DNA of 64,000 nt, from positions 5,270,001 to 5,334,000 of the forward strand of contig NZ_CP011253.3 of the NCBI RefSeq assembly GCF_000972785.3. The letters are read 5' to 3'. The position numbers and the translations under genes were made by a program. Source of the stretch: Pandoraea oxalativorans (lineage in GTDB: Bacteria > Pseudomonadota > Gammaproteobacteria > Burkholderiales > Burkholderiaceae). A model generated the notes under the pieces. The model was given only the letters and a program-made list of their open reading frames with translations, searched no databases and was not told the origin of the DNA. This document shows, piece after piece, positions 17,370 through 30,161 of the stretch (positions are counted from its first letter, which is position 1; every line of letters starts with the position of its first letter).

Positions 17370-17610
17370 GGGTCAACTCCACTCTCAAGAGTTGGAGCCT
17401 TGTATCTTCGTCTTCGTGATGGTTAGCTACCGTCACATGAGGTGAAGTGAGCATGTTTGGAGCCTGAAGGCTTGGACCTTGCTGTGGAGATAATGCCCTT
17501 CGCCTCGCCCTCACCAGCACAGACACTGAACGGTAGCCAAGGGCGTGGACCCTGTATGTACAAGGCAAGTGGGTGAGTTGGTATTGATTCCTCGATTAAG
17601 GATCAAATTG
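17370..17610 (+). ncRNA. Candidate bridge-RNA region of the second IS110-group element
   Basis: About 241 non-coding bases upstream of the transposase, with internal complementarities (for example CCCTTCGCCTCGCCC and nearby GGGCGTGG; CTCAAGAGTTGGAG at the start). Position matches that of the guide RNA in IS110-group elements. It shows no obvious similarity to 5050-5338. RNA folding was not done. Confidence 0.45.
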
Positions 17611-18594
17611 ATGTTCTACCTCGGTATTGATGTTGCCAAAGCCAAGCTGGATTGCTGCCTGCTGGACATGACAAACGGCAAGCATAGTACGAAGGTTGTT
17701 GCCAATAGCCGCGCCGGCCTAACCGATCTGTTGGGCTGGTTGGGCAAGAGACACACCGAGCCGAGCCACGTACATGTCGCGCTCGAAGGTACCGGCGTCT
17801 ATCACGAGATGGCCGCGTGTGGCCTGCACGATGCCGGGCTCTCCGTGTCTGTCGTTAATCCTGCGCAGGTGCGTGCTTTTGCGACGGGAATGGGCGTGCG
17901 CACGAAGAACGACATGGTAGACAGCCACGTGTTAGCGCGCTTTGCGATGCACGCACAGCCAATGCGCTGGAGTCCTCCAGCGCCCGAGGCTCGCATACTT
18001 CAAGCACTGATGGCGCGCCGTGAAGCGCTTGCACAAGATCTTCAGCGTGAGCGCAACCGGCATGAGAAAGCGGAAATCACGGCTCCAACGGCGCTAGTCC
18101 TGCATTCGATTCTCGAGACGATCGAGTTTTTGGAGCGCCATTTAGCCAGCCTGCAACGCGAGATCGATGATCACATTGCTGCCCATCCGGGCCTTAAAGC
18201 AAACTTGATGCTGCTGCAAAGTATCCCGGCAGTTGGCCCTCAGGTAGGCCGCACGCTGCTTGCCATCATGCACGCGCGCCACTTCGATTCTGCAGAACAA
18301 CTTGCGGCGTATCTCGGCCTGGTGCCGGTGCAGAGGCAGTCGGGATCGTCGATCCAGGGCCCTTCACGTTTATCGAAGGCCGGGCCGCCCAAGGTACGGG
18401 CAACTCTCTACATGGCGGCCGTCGTCGCTAAACGCTATAACCCCCACATCAAGGCATTGTGTGAACGCTTGGCAGCGCGTGGCAAATCCACCATGTCTAT
18501 ACTCGGCGCTGCAATGCGTAAGCTTGTGCATCTGTGTTTCGGCGTTCTGAAGACACGACAGCCTTATCGGGCGAACTACGTCGCAATCGCTTGA
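17611..18594 (+). CDS. IS110-family transposase
   Basis: 327 residues from ATG 17611 (MFYLGIDVAKAKLDCCLLD). DEDD residues are in LGIDVAK, VALEGTGVYHEMA and KNDMVDSHVLARFA. The C-terminal transposase_20 part is LQSIPAVGPQVGRTLLAIMHARHFDSAEQLAAYLGLVPVQRQSGSSIQGPSRLSKAGPPKVRATLYMAAV, with the catalytic serine likely in RQSGSS. It is intact and distinct from the two other IS110-family enzymes in the window. A longer frame from 17545 would enter the non-coding guide region and is not favoured. Confidence 0.93.
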   Translation: MFYLGIDVAKAKLDCCLLDMTNGKHSTKVVANSRAGLTDLLGWLGKRHTEPSHVHVALEGTGVYHEMAACGLHDAGLSVSVVNPAQVRAFATGMGVRTKNDMVDSHVLARFAMHAQPMRWSPPAPEARILQALMARREALAQDLQRERNRHEKAEITAPTALVLHSILETIEFLERHLASLQREIDDHIAAHPGLKANLMLLQSIPAVGPQVGRTLLAIMHARHFDSAEQLAAYLGLVPVQRQSGSSIQGPSRLSKAGPPKVRATLYMAAVVAKRYNPHIKALCERLAARGKSTMSILGAAMRKLVHLCFGVLKTRQPYRANYVAIA

Positions 18595-18632
18595 CGGGCA
18601 AGACGGTATCTCCACAAAATCCGGGGCGGTTC

Positions 18633-18858
18633 AAACCAGATCCGCCCATGGGCAACGGGACGCGGCAATTGGTTGTTTGCTGGCTCATTGCGTGCGGGTA
18701 AGCGCGGTGCGGCGATCATGAGCTTGATCCGCTCGGCACAACTCAATGGGCACGATCCGTACGTCTATCTGAAGGACGTGCTGACTCGATTGCCGACGCA
18801 CAAAGCCAGAGACATCGCGCAACTGCTACCGCATCATTGGAAGCCGGCAAACACCTGA
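18633..18858 (+). pseudogene. IS66 TnpC, C-terminal fragment
   Basis: Reads NQIRPWATGRGNWLFAGSLRAGKRGAAIMSLIRSAQLNGHDPYVYLKDVLTRLPTHKARDIAQLLPHHW, the final quarter of an IS66 TnpC containing the last acidic-site helix. Downstream, GGAGGCTTAC (18892-18901) is a typical IS66 right end (GTAAGCC on the minus strand). It lies on the opposite strand to the TnpC fragment at 10488-10985, to which its style is similar. Confidence 0.87.
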
Positions 18859-18958
18859 TTGCCCGGACTCTCCATTGGGGATGGGTTTACCGGAGGCTTA
18901 CCTTTCAGAGTCGTCTTATACGAACTAAGCGTTTTCGCACTTTCACGTGTCACAAAGC

Positions 18959-18994
18959 AAAAACCCCTTGCTACTGAGGTAGCAAGGGGTTTTT
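18959..18994 (-). terminator. Intrinsic terminator of the rRNA operon
   Basis: An 11-bp stem (CCCCTTGCTAC / GTAGCAAGGGG) with a 4-base loop, flanked by A and T runs. In the leftward direction of the rRNA operon it ends in five T residues, just downstream of 5S. It also has A/T runs on the other side and may act both ways. Confidence 0.92.
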
Positions 18995-19001
18995 AAGGGG
19001 A

Positions 19002-19115
19002 GCCTGACGATTACCTACTTTCACACGGGTATCCGCACTATCATCGGCGTGGAGTCGTTTCACGGTCCTGTTCGGGATGGGAAGGGGTGGTTCCAACTCG
19101 CTATGGTCATCAGGC
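19002..19115 (-). rRNA. rrf: 5S ribosomal RNA
   Basis: About 114 nt. On the minus strand it begins GCCTGATGACCATAGCGAG, includes CCACCCCTTCCCATCCCGAAC, and ends GTAGGTAATCGTCAGGCT, which pairs with the 5' end. Placed 128 bases downstream of 23S. Confidence 0.96.
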
Positions 19116-19243
19116 TTAACTTGTATGTTCTGCTGAGCGGGGTCAGCAAAACCAATTCGGAAGAAGCGTAGTACAACAATTCTTGTGGGTTATGAGTTGT
19201 ATCGGCACAGCGATACTCACACCAGGAAAAACACACTGGTTAT

Positions 19244-22121
<2,878 letters not shown>

Positions 22122-22307
22122 CTATAACGAGTGTGTCTTGCCGAAGCCAGACATTCGCTACAGGTTGAGTATTAGCGTTGTGCCGTATTCCAAGTCATCT
22201 TTCGATCACTTAAATACTGGTTGATACAATCACAACCCGTACAATTTCCACGCGCCATCTCTAACGCGCTTCCGTTGTACTACTTCTTCTTCCAAATTGT
22301 TAAAGAA

Positions 22308-22319
22308 CATAAACTGCAT
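22308..22319 (-). promoter_or_regulatory. boxA antitermination site in the 16S-23S spacer
   Basis: Minus strand TGTTCTTTAACA, an exact match to the bacterial boxA consensus. It binds NusB/NusE for rRNA antitermination and lies between tRNA-Ala and 23S. Confidence 0.85.
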
Positions 22320-22419
22320 GACATTGCTGTCATTCAAAAGCATTCATTTTCAGGGATTTACTTCAGAAGTACCACTGAGATAACTTGCTTTTGACTGACA
22401 TCGATGCGATCTAAGGTAT

Positions 22420-22495
22420 TGGTGGAGGATGACGGGATCGAACCGACGACCCCCTGCTTGCAAAGCAGGTGCTCTCCCAGCTGAGCTAATCCCCC
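22420..22495 (-). tRNA. trnA: tRNA-Ala (TGC anticodon)
   Basis: 76 nt with encoded CCA: minus strand GGGGGATTAGCTCAGCTGGG, anticodon loop TTTGCAA, T-loop GTTCGATCC, ending CATCCTCCACCA. It is in the rRNA spacer, downstream of tRNA-Ile. Confidence 0.97.
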
Positions 22496-22547
22496 AATCA
22501 AGCCGACTTACCACCACTTGAGTCTGTCGCACAGTGGTTAAAAAGCT

Positions 22548-22624
22548 TGGTGGGTCTAGATGGACTCGAACCATCGACCCCCGCCTTATCAAGACGGTGC
22601 TCTAACCAACTGAGCTATAGACCC
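22548..22624 (-). tRNA. trnI: tRNA-Ile (GAT anticodon)
   Basis: 77 nt with encoded CCA: minus strand GGGTCTATAGCTCAGTTGG, anticodon loop TTGATAA, T-loop GTTCGAGTC, ending TAGACCCACCA. It is the first tRNA after 16S in the spacer. Confidence 0.97.
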
Positions 22625-22685
22625 GACTTAGATCTACGCAGTCAACAACCGATAAGCGTGAACACTCAACTTCCAGTGCATGCTC

Positions 22686-24222
<1,537 letters not shown>

Positions 24223-24659
24223 AACCTGTTACTGTTTTCGGTTTTTCGTGATAAATCACTCGAACCGGTCGCTCTCAAAGTATGCTGACAAGTTAATTAC
24301 TTAACTTACCTATTACTATGTGAGCCTCAATAAATTTAAAGCTTATCTGCCGAAGCAGACGCACCATTCATCGAGTGCCCACACTTATCGGTTGTTTAAT
24401 TTTTAAAGATCAATCGCATCTGACTTAACTTCGTCGCTCAACTACCGCGCCGTCGCTTCGTTTTCTGCGTCGCTGCATCAGCAGCAGAGAAGTGAGATTA
24501 TGTCGCAGCTTCTCGTCGTCGTCAACAGTTTTTTTCGCTTTCTTCGTTCGTCGCCGTAGCGACTCGCAAGCTCCAAAACCACTAACCACCGGGCTTTCCA
24601 GCCCGTCGCTTCAACTTCGTCGCCGCTTTCGCTGCGTCGCTGTCGTTGCGAGAGACGGA
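24223..24659 (-). other. rRNA leader region
   Basis: About 430 bases between the putative transcription start and 16S. It contains a boxA-like site at 24400-24412 and A/T-rich processing-stem sequences. No protein gene is supported. The region near 24430-24650 is unusually rich in CGTCGC-type runs. Confidence 0.75.
24400..24412 (-). promoter_or_regulatory. boxA-like site in the rRNA leader
   Basis: Minus strand TGATCTTTAAAAA, a variant of TGCTCTTTAACA, about 180 bases upstream of 16S, as expected for the leader antitermination signal. Confidence 0.7.
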
Positions 24660-24688
24660 ATATTAGTGAAAACCCCGAACCCTGGCAA
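24660..24688 (-). promoter_or_regulatory. rRNA operon promoter (P1-like)
   Basis: Leftward -35 TTGCCA (24683-24688), 17-base spacer, -10 TAATAT (24660-24665). Upstream lies an A/T-rich UP-element-like tract (TTTTCAAATTATTTTCACAAA, 24693-24713). The strength of the match and the long leader downstream support this as the main rRNA promoter. Confidence 0.82.
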
Positions 24689-24717
24689 GCACTTTGTGAA
24701 AATAATTTGAAAAGGGC

Positions 24718-24744
24718 AAAAAAGGCCCGCGTCGTGAGCGGGCC
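24718..24744 (-). terminator. Intrinsic terminator upstream of the rRNA promoter
   Basis: Stem GGCCCGC / GCGGGCC with a 7-base loop, followed in the leftward direction by six T residues. No leftward gene ends here: the next gene to the right runs rightward. It may shield the rRNA promoter from antisense or read-through transcription. Confidence 0.8.
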
Positions 24745-24910
24745 AAGATCCATGGGACAGGACACATGGAGGAGACGGGTCCACTGTATCCGGCCCGCCC
24801 CCGGCGACGCAACGAATGAAATCGCATATGCTTCCTGAAAGCTTCCCTATATGGAAAGGCGAGGCCTGCGTCGATGTCTCCCCCTACCTCTCTATATAAG
24901 AGCGTTTGAG
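24745..24910. other. Region between the rRNA promoter and the PLD-like gene
   Basis: About 166 bases that must hold the promoter of the gene at 24911. A TATATAAGAG tract at 24892-24901 is a plausible A/T element. Nothing else is recognised. Confidence 0.4.
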
Positions 24911-26557
24911 ATGCTCCTAGCGCGCGCCCTCCTGTCTTGCGTCGTCCAGCCGTTTCGCCGTTGGCGCATCGCGGTGCTCATTCCGATCGCCCTGCTGGCC
25001 GGGGCCTGCACGTCGGTGCGCCCGCCACCGGAGCCGTCGCCATGGACGTCTCACACACCGGCCGGTACGCCCGGCGAACTGGCCACCGCCCTCGCCCCGG
25101 CCATTCGCACGCATCCGGGCCAATCCGGCTTCCAGTTGCTCGCGACGGGGTCTGCCGCTTTCACCACCCGTCTCGCGCTCGTTCAGTCCGCCCAACATAG
25201 TCTCGACGTGCAGTACTACAGCGCGGGCGAGGACGTCACCGGCCGTCTGCTGCTCCAGTCGCTGATCTACGCTGCCGACCGGGGCGTGCGTGTGCGCATG
25301 CTGGTCGACGACATCAACCGTCGCCATACCGACCCCGCCTTCGCCGCGCTCGACCAACACGCCAACATCGAAATCCGCGTCTTCAATCCGTTCGGCACGC
25401 GCGACACCACGCTACTGGAGCGTGCTGGCAACCTCCTGACGCGCTTCGACCAGCTGAACCGCCGCATGCATAACAAGGCGCTCGTCGCCGACAATCAACT
25501 GGCCATCGTGGGCGGCCGCAATCTGGGGGACGAATACTTCGATGCCAACCCCGACCTCTCCTTCCGCGACTTCGATCTGCTCTGTGCAGGGCCGGTCGTC
25601 GACGCCATCTCCCGCAGCTTCGACCACTTCTGGACGAGCCCGCAGTCCTATCCGCTGAAGCAGGTGCAATCAAAGATCGACAACGAGACGCTGGACGCCA
25701 CGCGCGACGCCCTCGCCAAGCACTGGCGCGACGCCGACGGCGTCCCCGCGGGGCACGAGGCCCTGCACCAGCCCCCACTCGCCGCCGGTCTGCGCGACGG
25801 TACGGTCCCGCTCTTCTGGGCTCCCGCCGAACTCGCCGCCGACACCCCTGACAAACTCGACGCCCCCGCCACCGAAACCCAGAGCGCCCCGGCCGACAAA
25901 CTCCGTCAACTCGCTGCGAAGGCGCAAAGCGAAGTGCTGATCATTTCGCCGTATTTCGTGCCACTGGATGGCGGCGTCAGGTTTCTGTCGACGCTGACGC
26001 AACGCGGCGTCAAAGTCCGCGTACTGACCAATTCGCTGGCAGCGACCGACGTCGTCCCCGTCCACGCCGGCTACGCGCGCTACCGTCCGGCCCTGCTGCA
26101 AGCCGGCATCGAACTGTACGAATTCAAGCCGATCCGTACCGATGACGGCGAGCGCCCCACGCGCCGCGTCACGTTCGGCGGGTCATCGAAGGCGAGCCTG
26201 CACGGCAAGGCGTACGTCATCGACCGGCGCGACGTCGTCCTCGGCTCGTTCAACCTCGACCCTCGCTCGGTACGTCTGAACACCGAACTGGCGATCGTCA
26301 TCCACAGCCCCGAGTTCGCCGAACGCATGGCGCGGATCTTCGACCGGGCGACGTCACCGCGCAGCAGCTTCCGGGTCGAGCTGGCACCGCCGGGCACTGC
26401 GCCGCCCACGCCGACGCCGCCGACGATGCCCGCGCTTCGCTGGGTCGGCGAGGAGAACGGCAACCCGCGCGTGTTCGACGTGGAACCCTACGCAACCTTC
26501 AGCCGCAACGCCGTCGCAGGTGCTTTCACGCTGCTTCCAAGCGACGACCTGCTCTGA
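24911..26557 (+). CDS. Phospholipase D-family lipoprotein (cardiolipin synthase-like)
   Basis: 548 residues from ATG 24911; an earlier ATG at 24851 would add 20 residues and is less likely. The N-terminus has a basic stretch, a hydrophobic segment (IAVLIPIALLAGACTS) and a lipobox LAGAC, so it is probably a lipoprotein. Two HKD motifs, MHNKALVADNQLAIVGGRNLGDEYF and LHGKAYVIDRRDVVLGSFNLDPRSVRLNTE, form the PLD active site. Related proteins transfer or hydrolyse phospholipid phosphatidyl groups; the exact reaction is not predictable. It is convergent with the TonB receptor gene, four bases apart. Confidence 0.9.
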   Translation: MLLARALLSCVVQPFRRWRIAVLIPIALLAGACTSVRPPPEPSPWTSHTPAGTPGELATALAPAIRTHPGQSGFQLLATGSAAFTTRLALVQSAQHSLDVQYYSAGEDVTGRLLLQSLIYAADRGVRVRMLVDDINRRHTDPAFAALDQHANIEIRVFNPFGTRDTTLLERAGNLLTRFDQLNRRMHNKALVADNQLAIVGGRNLGDEYFDANPDLSFRDFDLLCAGPVVDAISRSFDHFWTSPQSYPLKQVQSKIDNETLDATRDALAKHWRDADGVPAGHEALHQPPLAAGLRDGTVPLFWAPAELAADTPDKLDAPATETQSAPADKLRQLAAKAQSEVLIISPYFVPLDGGVRFLSTLTQRGVKVRVLTNSLAATDVVPVHAGYARYRPALLQAGIELYEFKPIRTDDGERPTRRVTFGGSSKASLHGKAYVIDRRDVVLGSFNLDPRSVRLNTELAIVIHSPEFAERMARIFDRATSPRSSFRVELAPPGTAPPTPTPPTMPALRWVGEENGNPRVFDVEPYATFSRNAVAGAFTLLPSDDLL

Positions 26558-26561
26558 TCTA

Positions 26562-29087
26562 TCAGAACTCGAACGTTGCCGACAACGTCGCGGAGCGCGC
26601 GTCGCCGATGGCCACGACCGTCTGGCTGACGCTCGACGGGTAGTACGTCTTGTTGAACACGTTCTTCACGTTGAGCTGATAGTGAACGGGATGCCGTCCG
26701 ATCTTCGTGTCGTACGTCGCGAAAACATCGGCAACGAAGTACGCCGGCAGCGTAAAACTGTTCGCCGAGTCGCCCGGACGCGCCCCAATGTACCGCCCCA
26801 CCGCTCCGAGACGCAGATTGCCGCTCCCGTCCCCCAGCACCGGCCCCCAGTCATACACCCCTGCCAGCGACGCCGTATGGCGTGCCGCATTGACGAGCGT
26901 GTTGCCGGTGTACATCGGATCATCGGTGATCTTCGCGTCGATGAATGCGTAGCTCGCGATGACGTTCCAGCGCTGACCGATGCGCCCCGACACATCCAGT
27001 TCGACACCCCGCGAGCGTGCCGCCCCGGACGTGCGCCAGTCCAGCGTGCTGCTCCCGGGCACCGCCTGCGACACCAGCACGTTGCGCTTGTCGATGTTGA
27101 ACACCGCGAGGTCGCCACTCAGCCCGTTCGGCATGTCGAGCTTCGCCCCGACCTCGTACGACTTCGCGTGTTCGGGCGCGACGTTCGAGTCGATGACCAC
27201 CCCCGTCGACAACGGCGCAATGGTGGACGTCGGCTTGAGCGACTCGGAATAGCTACCGTAGAACGACAGATACTCCCGCGCCTTATAAACGACACCCGCG
27301 CGCGGCAGCCACTTCGAGTCGCTGATGTTCGTATTTTCCTTGAACGGCCGCCCCTTGCCCGCGATCTGGCTATACGTCAGCAACCGCACACCGCCGACCA
27401 CGATCCAGCGATCGGTCAGATGGAGGGCGTCCTGGAAGAACAGCGACGCGTCGTGCAGCGTGTCGGTCTGATCGCTATCGGCAGCGGACACCGTACTCGG
27501 AATCACCTCGCAGCCGTACACCGGATTCAGATAAGAGAACGTGCACTTTGCAGCCTGACGCAGCAGATCGCGCCGATAGATGCGTCGATACTCCCAGTCA
27601 CCGCCGAATTGCAGGTCGTGACGCATGCCAGCGAGCATCACCTTGCCGTCGAGATACGCCGTACCGAAGCTGTCGGTGCTGTCCGAGCCGCGCGTACCGT
27701 CGTTACTGCGCGAGACGATCCCGGTCGTGGAATTCACGCCGGTAATGCGCAACTGCCCCGCGTCGTACGTCTCGGTGTTGTAGCTGTAGCCAAAATGCGC
27801 CTTCCAGTCCGGATTGAACTGATGGTCGACGGTGATCTGCGCCAGATGCGACTGCCCGGCCATTTCGTTGTGGACATCGTCCAGACGCTCCCGCGCGGAA
27901 ATTGCCAGCGGCCGGTTCGTCTTCGGGTCCAGCGCGGTGCCCCGGTCGAACGGCGTCAGAAAGTTACGGTACTCGTAGGAGGCAACCACCTGCGTATCGC
28001 GTCCGTAATAGGCAAGCGTCGGGGCGACGAGGGTCTCGCGCTGCGAACCGAAGACGCGCCAGTACTGCTGATTGTTCTGATCGACGACCAGCCGGTAAGC
28101 CAGTCCCGAATCGCCGATCGGGCCGGTCGTATCGAGCGTCTCCTCGACGCCGTTCTTACCATGTCCATACGTCGTGCCCGCCACGCTCACTGCGGTGTAC
28201 GGCTTGAGCAGGGGACGCTTGCTCACCACGTTGATCACGCCGCCGGGGTCCATGATCCCGGAGAGCAGCGACGTCGGCCCCTTGAGCACTTCGACCGAAT
28301 CCGCGTTCGCATTCAGCCCGCGTCCCTGCACGAGCGGCATGCCGTTGTGCATGATCGAGCCGTCGCGGTTGCCGCCGAAACCGCGCTTGAGCAGCGTGTC
28401 CTGCGTACTCGCCAGCGTATTGCCCTGCACGATCCCGCTGACATTGAGCAACGCATCGTCAAGCGTGCGGGCGCGCTGGTCGGCGAGCACCTGACGCGGT
28501 ACCACGTTGATGGCCTGAGGGATGTCGAGGATCGGGGTGTCCGAGCGGGTGACGTTCGCGTCCACGGGCAGACGGTAGGCATCGGACCACACCTGCCCCC
28601 GCACCTGCGTCGTCGGCAGCGCGACGTCGCCCGAGCCGCCACCGGCCGCCAGCGTTGCAGCCGCCGGGGCCGTCTGCGGCACGAGCGTGTAACCGGCCCC
28701 CTGTGGCGACGCCGTCAGTCCGGTGCCTGCAAGCATCTGACCGAACGCGCCCGGCACGTCGAAGCGGCCTTGCACACCCGGGCTCTGGCGCCCCGCCGTC
28801 AAGGCAGGCGTATACGTCAGCAAGATGCCCGCTTCGCGTCCGAAGCGCGTGAGTACGGCATCGAGCCCGCCTGCCGGGATGTCATACACGCGTGCAGCGG
28901 CGGCGGCTTTGGCTGTCGCGGGTACCTGTTCGGACGTCTGCGCATGGGCGACGCCCGCGCCAAACGTCGAAGCGAACGACGCAAACGTCAGCGCGACGGC
29001 GGCGCAGACGCGGCGGCGACGCAACCCGGTAGCGGCGCGCGGCTGGGCGCGCGGTAGTTCGGGGAGAGCGGGTGAAGCAACGGCCAT
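26562..29087 (-). CDS. TonB-dependent siderophore receptor with signalling (STN) domain
   Basis: 841 residues, outer membrane ferric-siderophore transporter of the FpvA/FoxA type. It has a long basic signal sequence ending AGVAHAQ. An N-terminal STN domain (YDIPAGGLDAVLTRFGREAGILLTYTPALTAGRQSPGVQGRFDVPGAFGQMLAGTGL) touches the anti-sigma factor. The plug follows (ILDIPQAINVVPRQVLADQ, VEVLKGPTSLLSGIMDPGGVINVVSKRPL), then a 22-strand barrel ending in the aromatic LSATFEF. It sits downstream of fecR/fecI-type genes, which fits surface signalling: ligand-bound receptor signals to FecR and frees the sigma factor. Confidence 0.95.
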   Translation of the reverse strand: MAVASPALPELPRAQPRAATGLRRRRVCAAVALTFASFASTFGAGVAHAQTSEQVPATAKAAAAARVYDIPAGGLDAVLTRFGREAGILLTYTPALTAGRQSPGVQGRFDVPGAFGQMLAGTGLTASPQGAGYTLVPQTAPAAATLAAGGGSGDVALPTTQVRGQVWSDAYRLPVDANVTRSDTPILDIPQAINVVPRQVLADQRARTLDDALLNVSGIVQGNTLASTQDTLLKRGFGGNRDGSIMHNGMPLVQGRGLNANADSVEVLKGPTSLLSGIMDPGGVINVVSKRPLLKPYTAVSVAGTTYGHGKNGVEETLDTTGPIGDSGLAYRLVVDQNNQQYWRVFGSQRETLVAPTLAYYGRDTQVVASYEYRNFLTPFDRGTALDPKTNRPLAISARERLDDVHNEMAGQSHLAQITVDHQFNPDWKAHFGYSYNTETYDAGQLRITGVNSTTGIVSRSNDGTRGSDSTDSFGTAYLDGKVMLAGMRHDLQFGGDWEYRRIYRRDLLRQAAKCTFSYLNPVYGCEVIPSTVSAADSDQTDTLHDASLFFQDALHLTDRWIVVGGVRLLTYSQIAGKGRPFKENTNISDSKWLPRAGVVYKAREYLSFYGSYSESLKPTSTIAPLSTGVVIDSNVAPEHAKSYEVGAKLDMPNGLSGDLAVFNIDKRNVLVSQAVPGSSTLDWRTSGAARSRGVELDVSGRIGQRWNVIASYAFIDAKITDDPMYTGNTLVNAARHTASLAGVYDWGPVLGDGSGNLRLGAVGRYIGARPGDSANSFTLPAYFVADVFATYDTKIGRHPVHYQLNVKNVFNKTYYPSSVSQTVVAIGDARSATLSATFEF

Positions 29088-29153
29088 GATGTGAGATCTC
29101 GTTCAGGCAATGGAGAGAAGGTTTCACTTCCCTTGTCACGCGAGACCGGCAAA

Positions 29154-30161
29154 TCAGCTCACTGACCGTGAAGGTCCGATCGTCACCCAGTACCGCGTGA
29201 CGGAAGACACGGATACGGGCAATGCATGCGGCAGTACGCCGAGAATGGCATCGATGTCGGCCAGCGGATACGTGCCGGAGACGCGAAGCGACGCCACCGC
29301 CGGATCGCACCGCAGATAGCCACGCCGGTAACGCGACAGTTCGGCAAGGAAGGTGTCGAGTCGCATGTCGACGGTGACGAGCATGCCGTCGGCCCACGCG
29401 CCGTCGCCCTCGGCCAGTGGCAGCGCCGCCTCGACGCCGCGTGCGCTGAACGACGCCTGTTCTCCCGCGCGGACGATCCGCACGCTCGCCCTGTCATCTG
29501 AGGGTGCGCCTTGCGGCACCACGCGCACGGCACCTTCGAAAACTTGCACGCAAGCGTCGCGGCCGCCATCGATCCGACGCGCGACGAAACGTGTTCCCAG
29601 CGGTTCAAGCGTGCCGTGCGTCGTGGCGACGATCAACGCACGGGGCGGCACGTGCGCCGCGTCCTTGCCGGTCGTCACCATGATTTCGCCTTCGACGAGA
29701 CCGATGCGTCGCACGTCGCCGTCCATCGACAAGCGGACGGCGCTGCGGGTATTGAGGACGAGCGTTGTGCCGTCGGCCAGACGCAGCGTGCGACGCTCGC
29801 CCGGCCCGGTGCGTGCATCGGCGCGCAGCCATTGCACCGCCATCGGATCATTGGCGACCCACACGCCGGTGCCGACAAACAGCGCGCCGACGATGGCCTT
29901 CACCGCCATGCGGCGTCCGCGCGAGCGGGGCGCGCGCAGCGCCGCCTGCGCAACGGCCGCCCCCAACGTGCCCGACACGTGACGCATACGCCGGTCGGCG
30001 TTCTCGATGTGAAGCCACGCTCGCTCATGCTCCGGATTCACCGCCCGCCAGCGCGCGCATGCGGCGCGCAGCGTCTCGGTGGCGTCGCCGCTTTGCAGCG
30101 TCACCCACCACTCGACGGCTTGCCGGGCAATCGCCGCGTCGAAAGTCGCAGACCGGGTCAT
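29154..30161 (-). CDS. fecR: FecR-family anti-sigma/transmembrane sensor
   Basis: 335 residues from the ATG complementary to 30159-30161, overlapping the sigma gene stop as ATGA. The N-terminal cytoplasmic DUF4880-type domain (AIARQAVEWWVTLQSGDATETLRAACARWRAVNPEHERAWLHIE) is followed by one membrane helix (VKAIVGALFVGTGVWVAND). A periplasmic FecR domain follows (RTGPGERRTLRLADGTTLVLNTRSAVRLSMD, EGEIMVTTG, VEPLGTRFVARRIDGG-like) and then a C-terminal STN-like part. It relays the receptor signal to the sigma factor. Confidence 0.93.
   Translation of the reverse strand: MTRSATFDAAIARQAVEWWVTLQSGDATETLRAACARWRAVNPEHERAWLHIENADRRMRHVSGTLGAAVAQAALRAPRSRGRRMAVKAIVGALFVGTGVWVANDPMAVQWLRADARTGPGERRTLRLADGTTLVLNTRSAVRLSMDGDVRRIGLVEGEIMVTTGKDAAHVPPRALIVATTHGTLEPLGTRFVARRIDGGRDACVQVFEGAVRVVPQGAPSDDRASVRIVRAGEQASFSARGVEAALPLAEGDGAWADGMLVTVDMRLDTFLAELSRYRRGYLRCDPAVASLRVSGTYPLADIDAILGVLPHALPVSVSSVTRYWVTIGPSRSVS

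Larger units (their letters stand above)
17370..18632 (+). mobile_element. IS110-group element
   Basis: Bounded on the left by the IS2-like right end (17369) and on the right by the point where an IS66 tnpC frame resumes (about 18633). The edges are inferred from the neighbours because IS110 ends have no clear repeats. The long non-coding part lies before the transposase (about 241 bases) and the short part after it (about 38 bases). Confidence 0.65.

Noticed and set aside
26520..29057. 845-codon open frame on the plus strand opposite the TonB receptor
   Set aside because: It mirrors the receptor gene in a high-GC sequence. Composition is Arg/His-rich with no domain, and the minus-strand protein is a clear family member.
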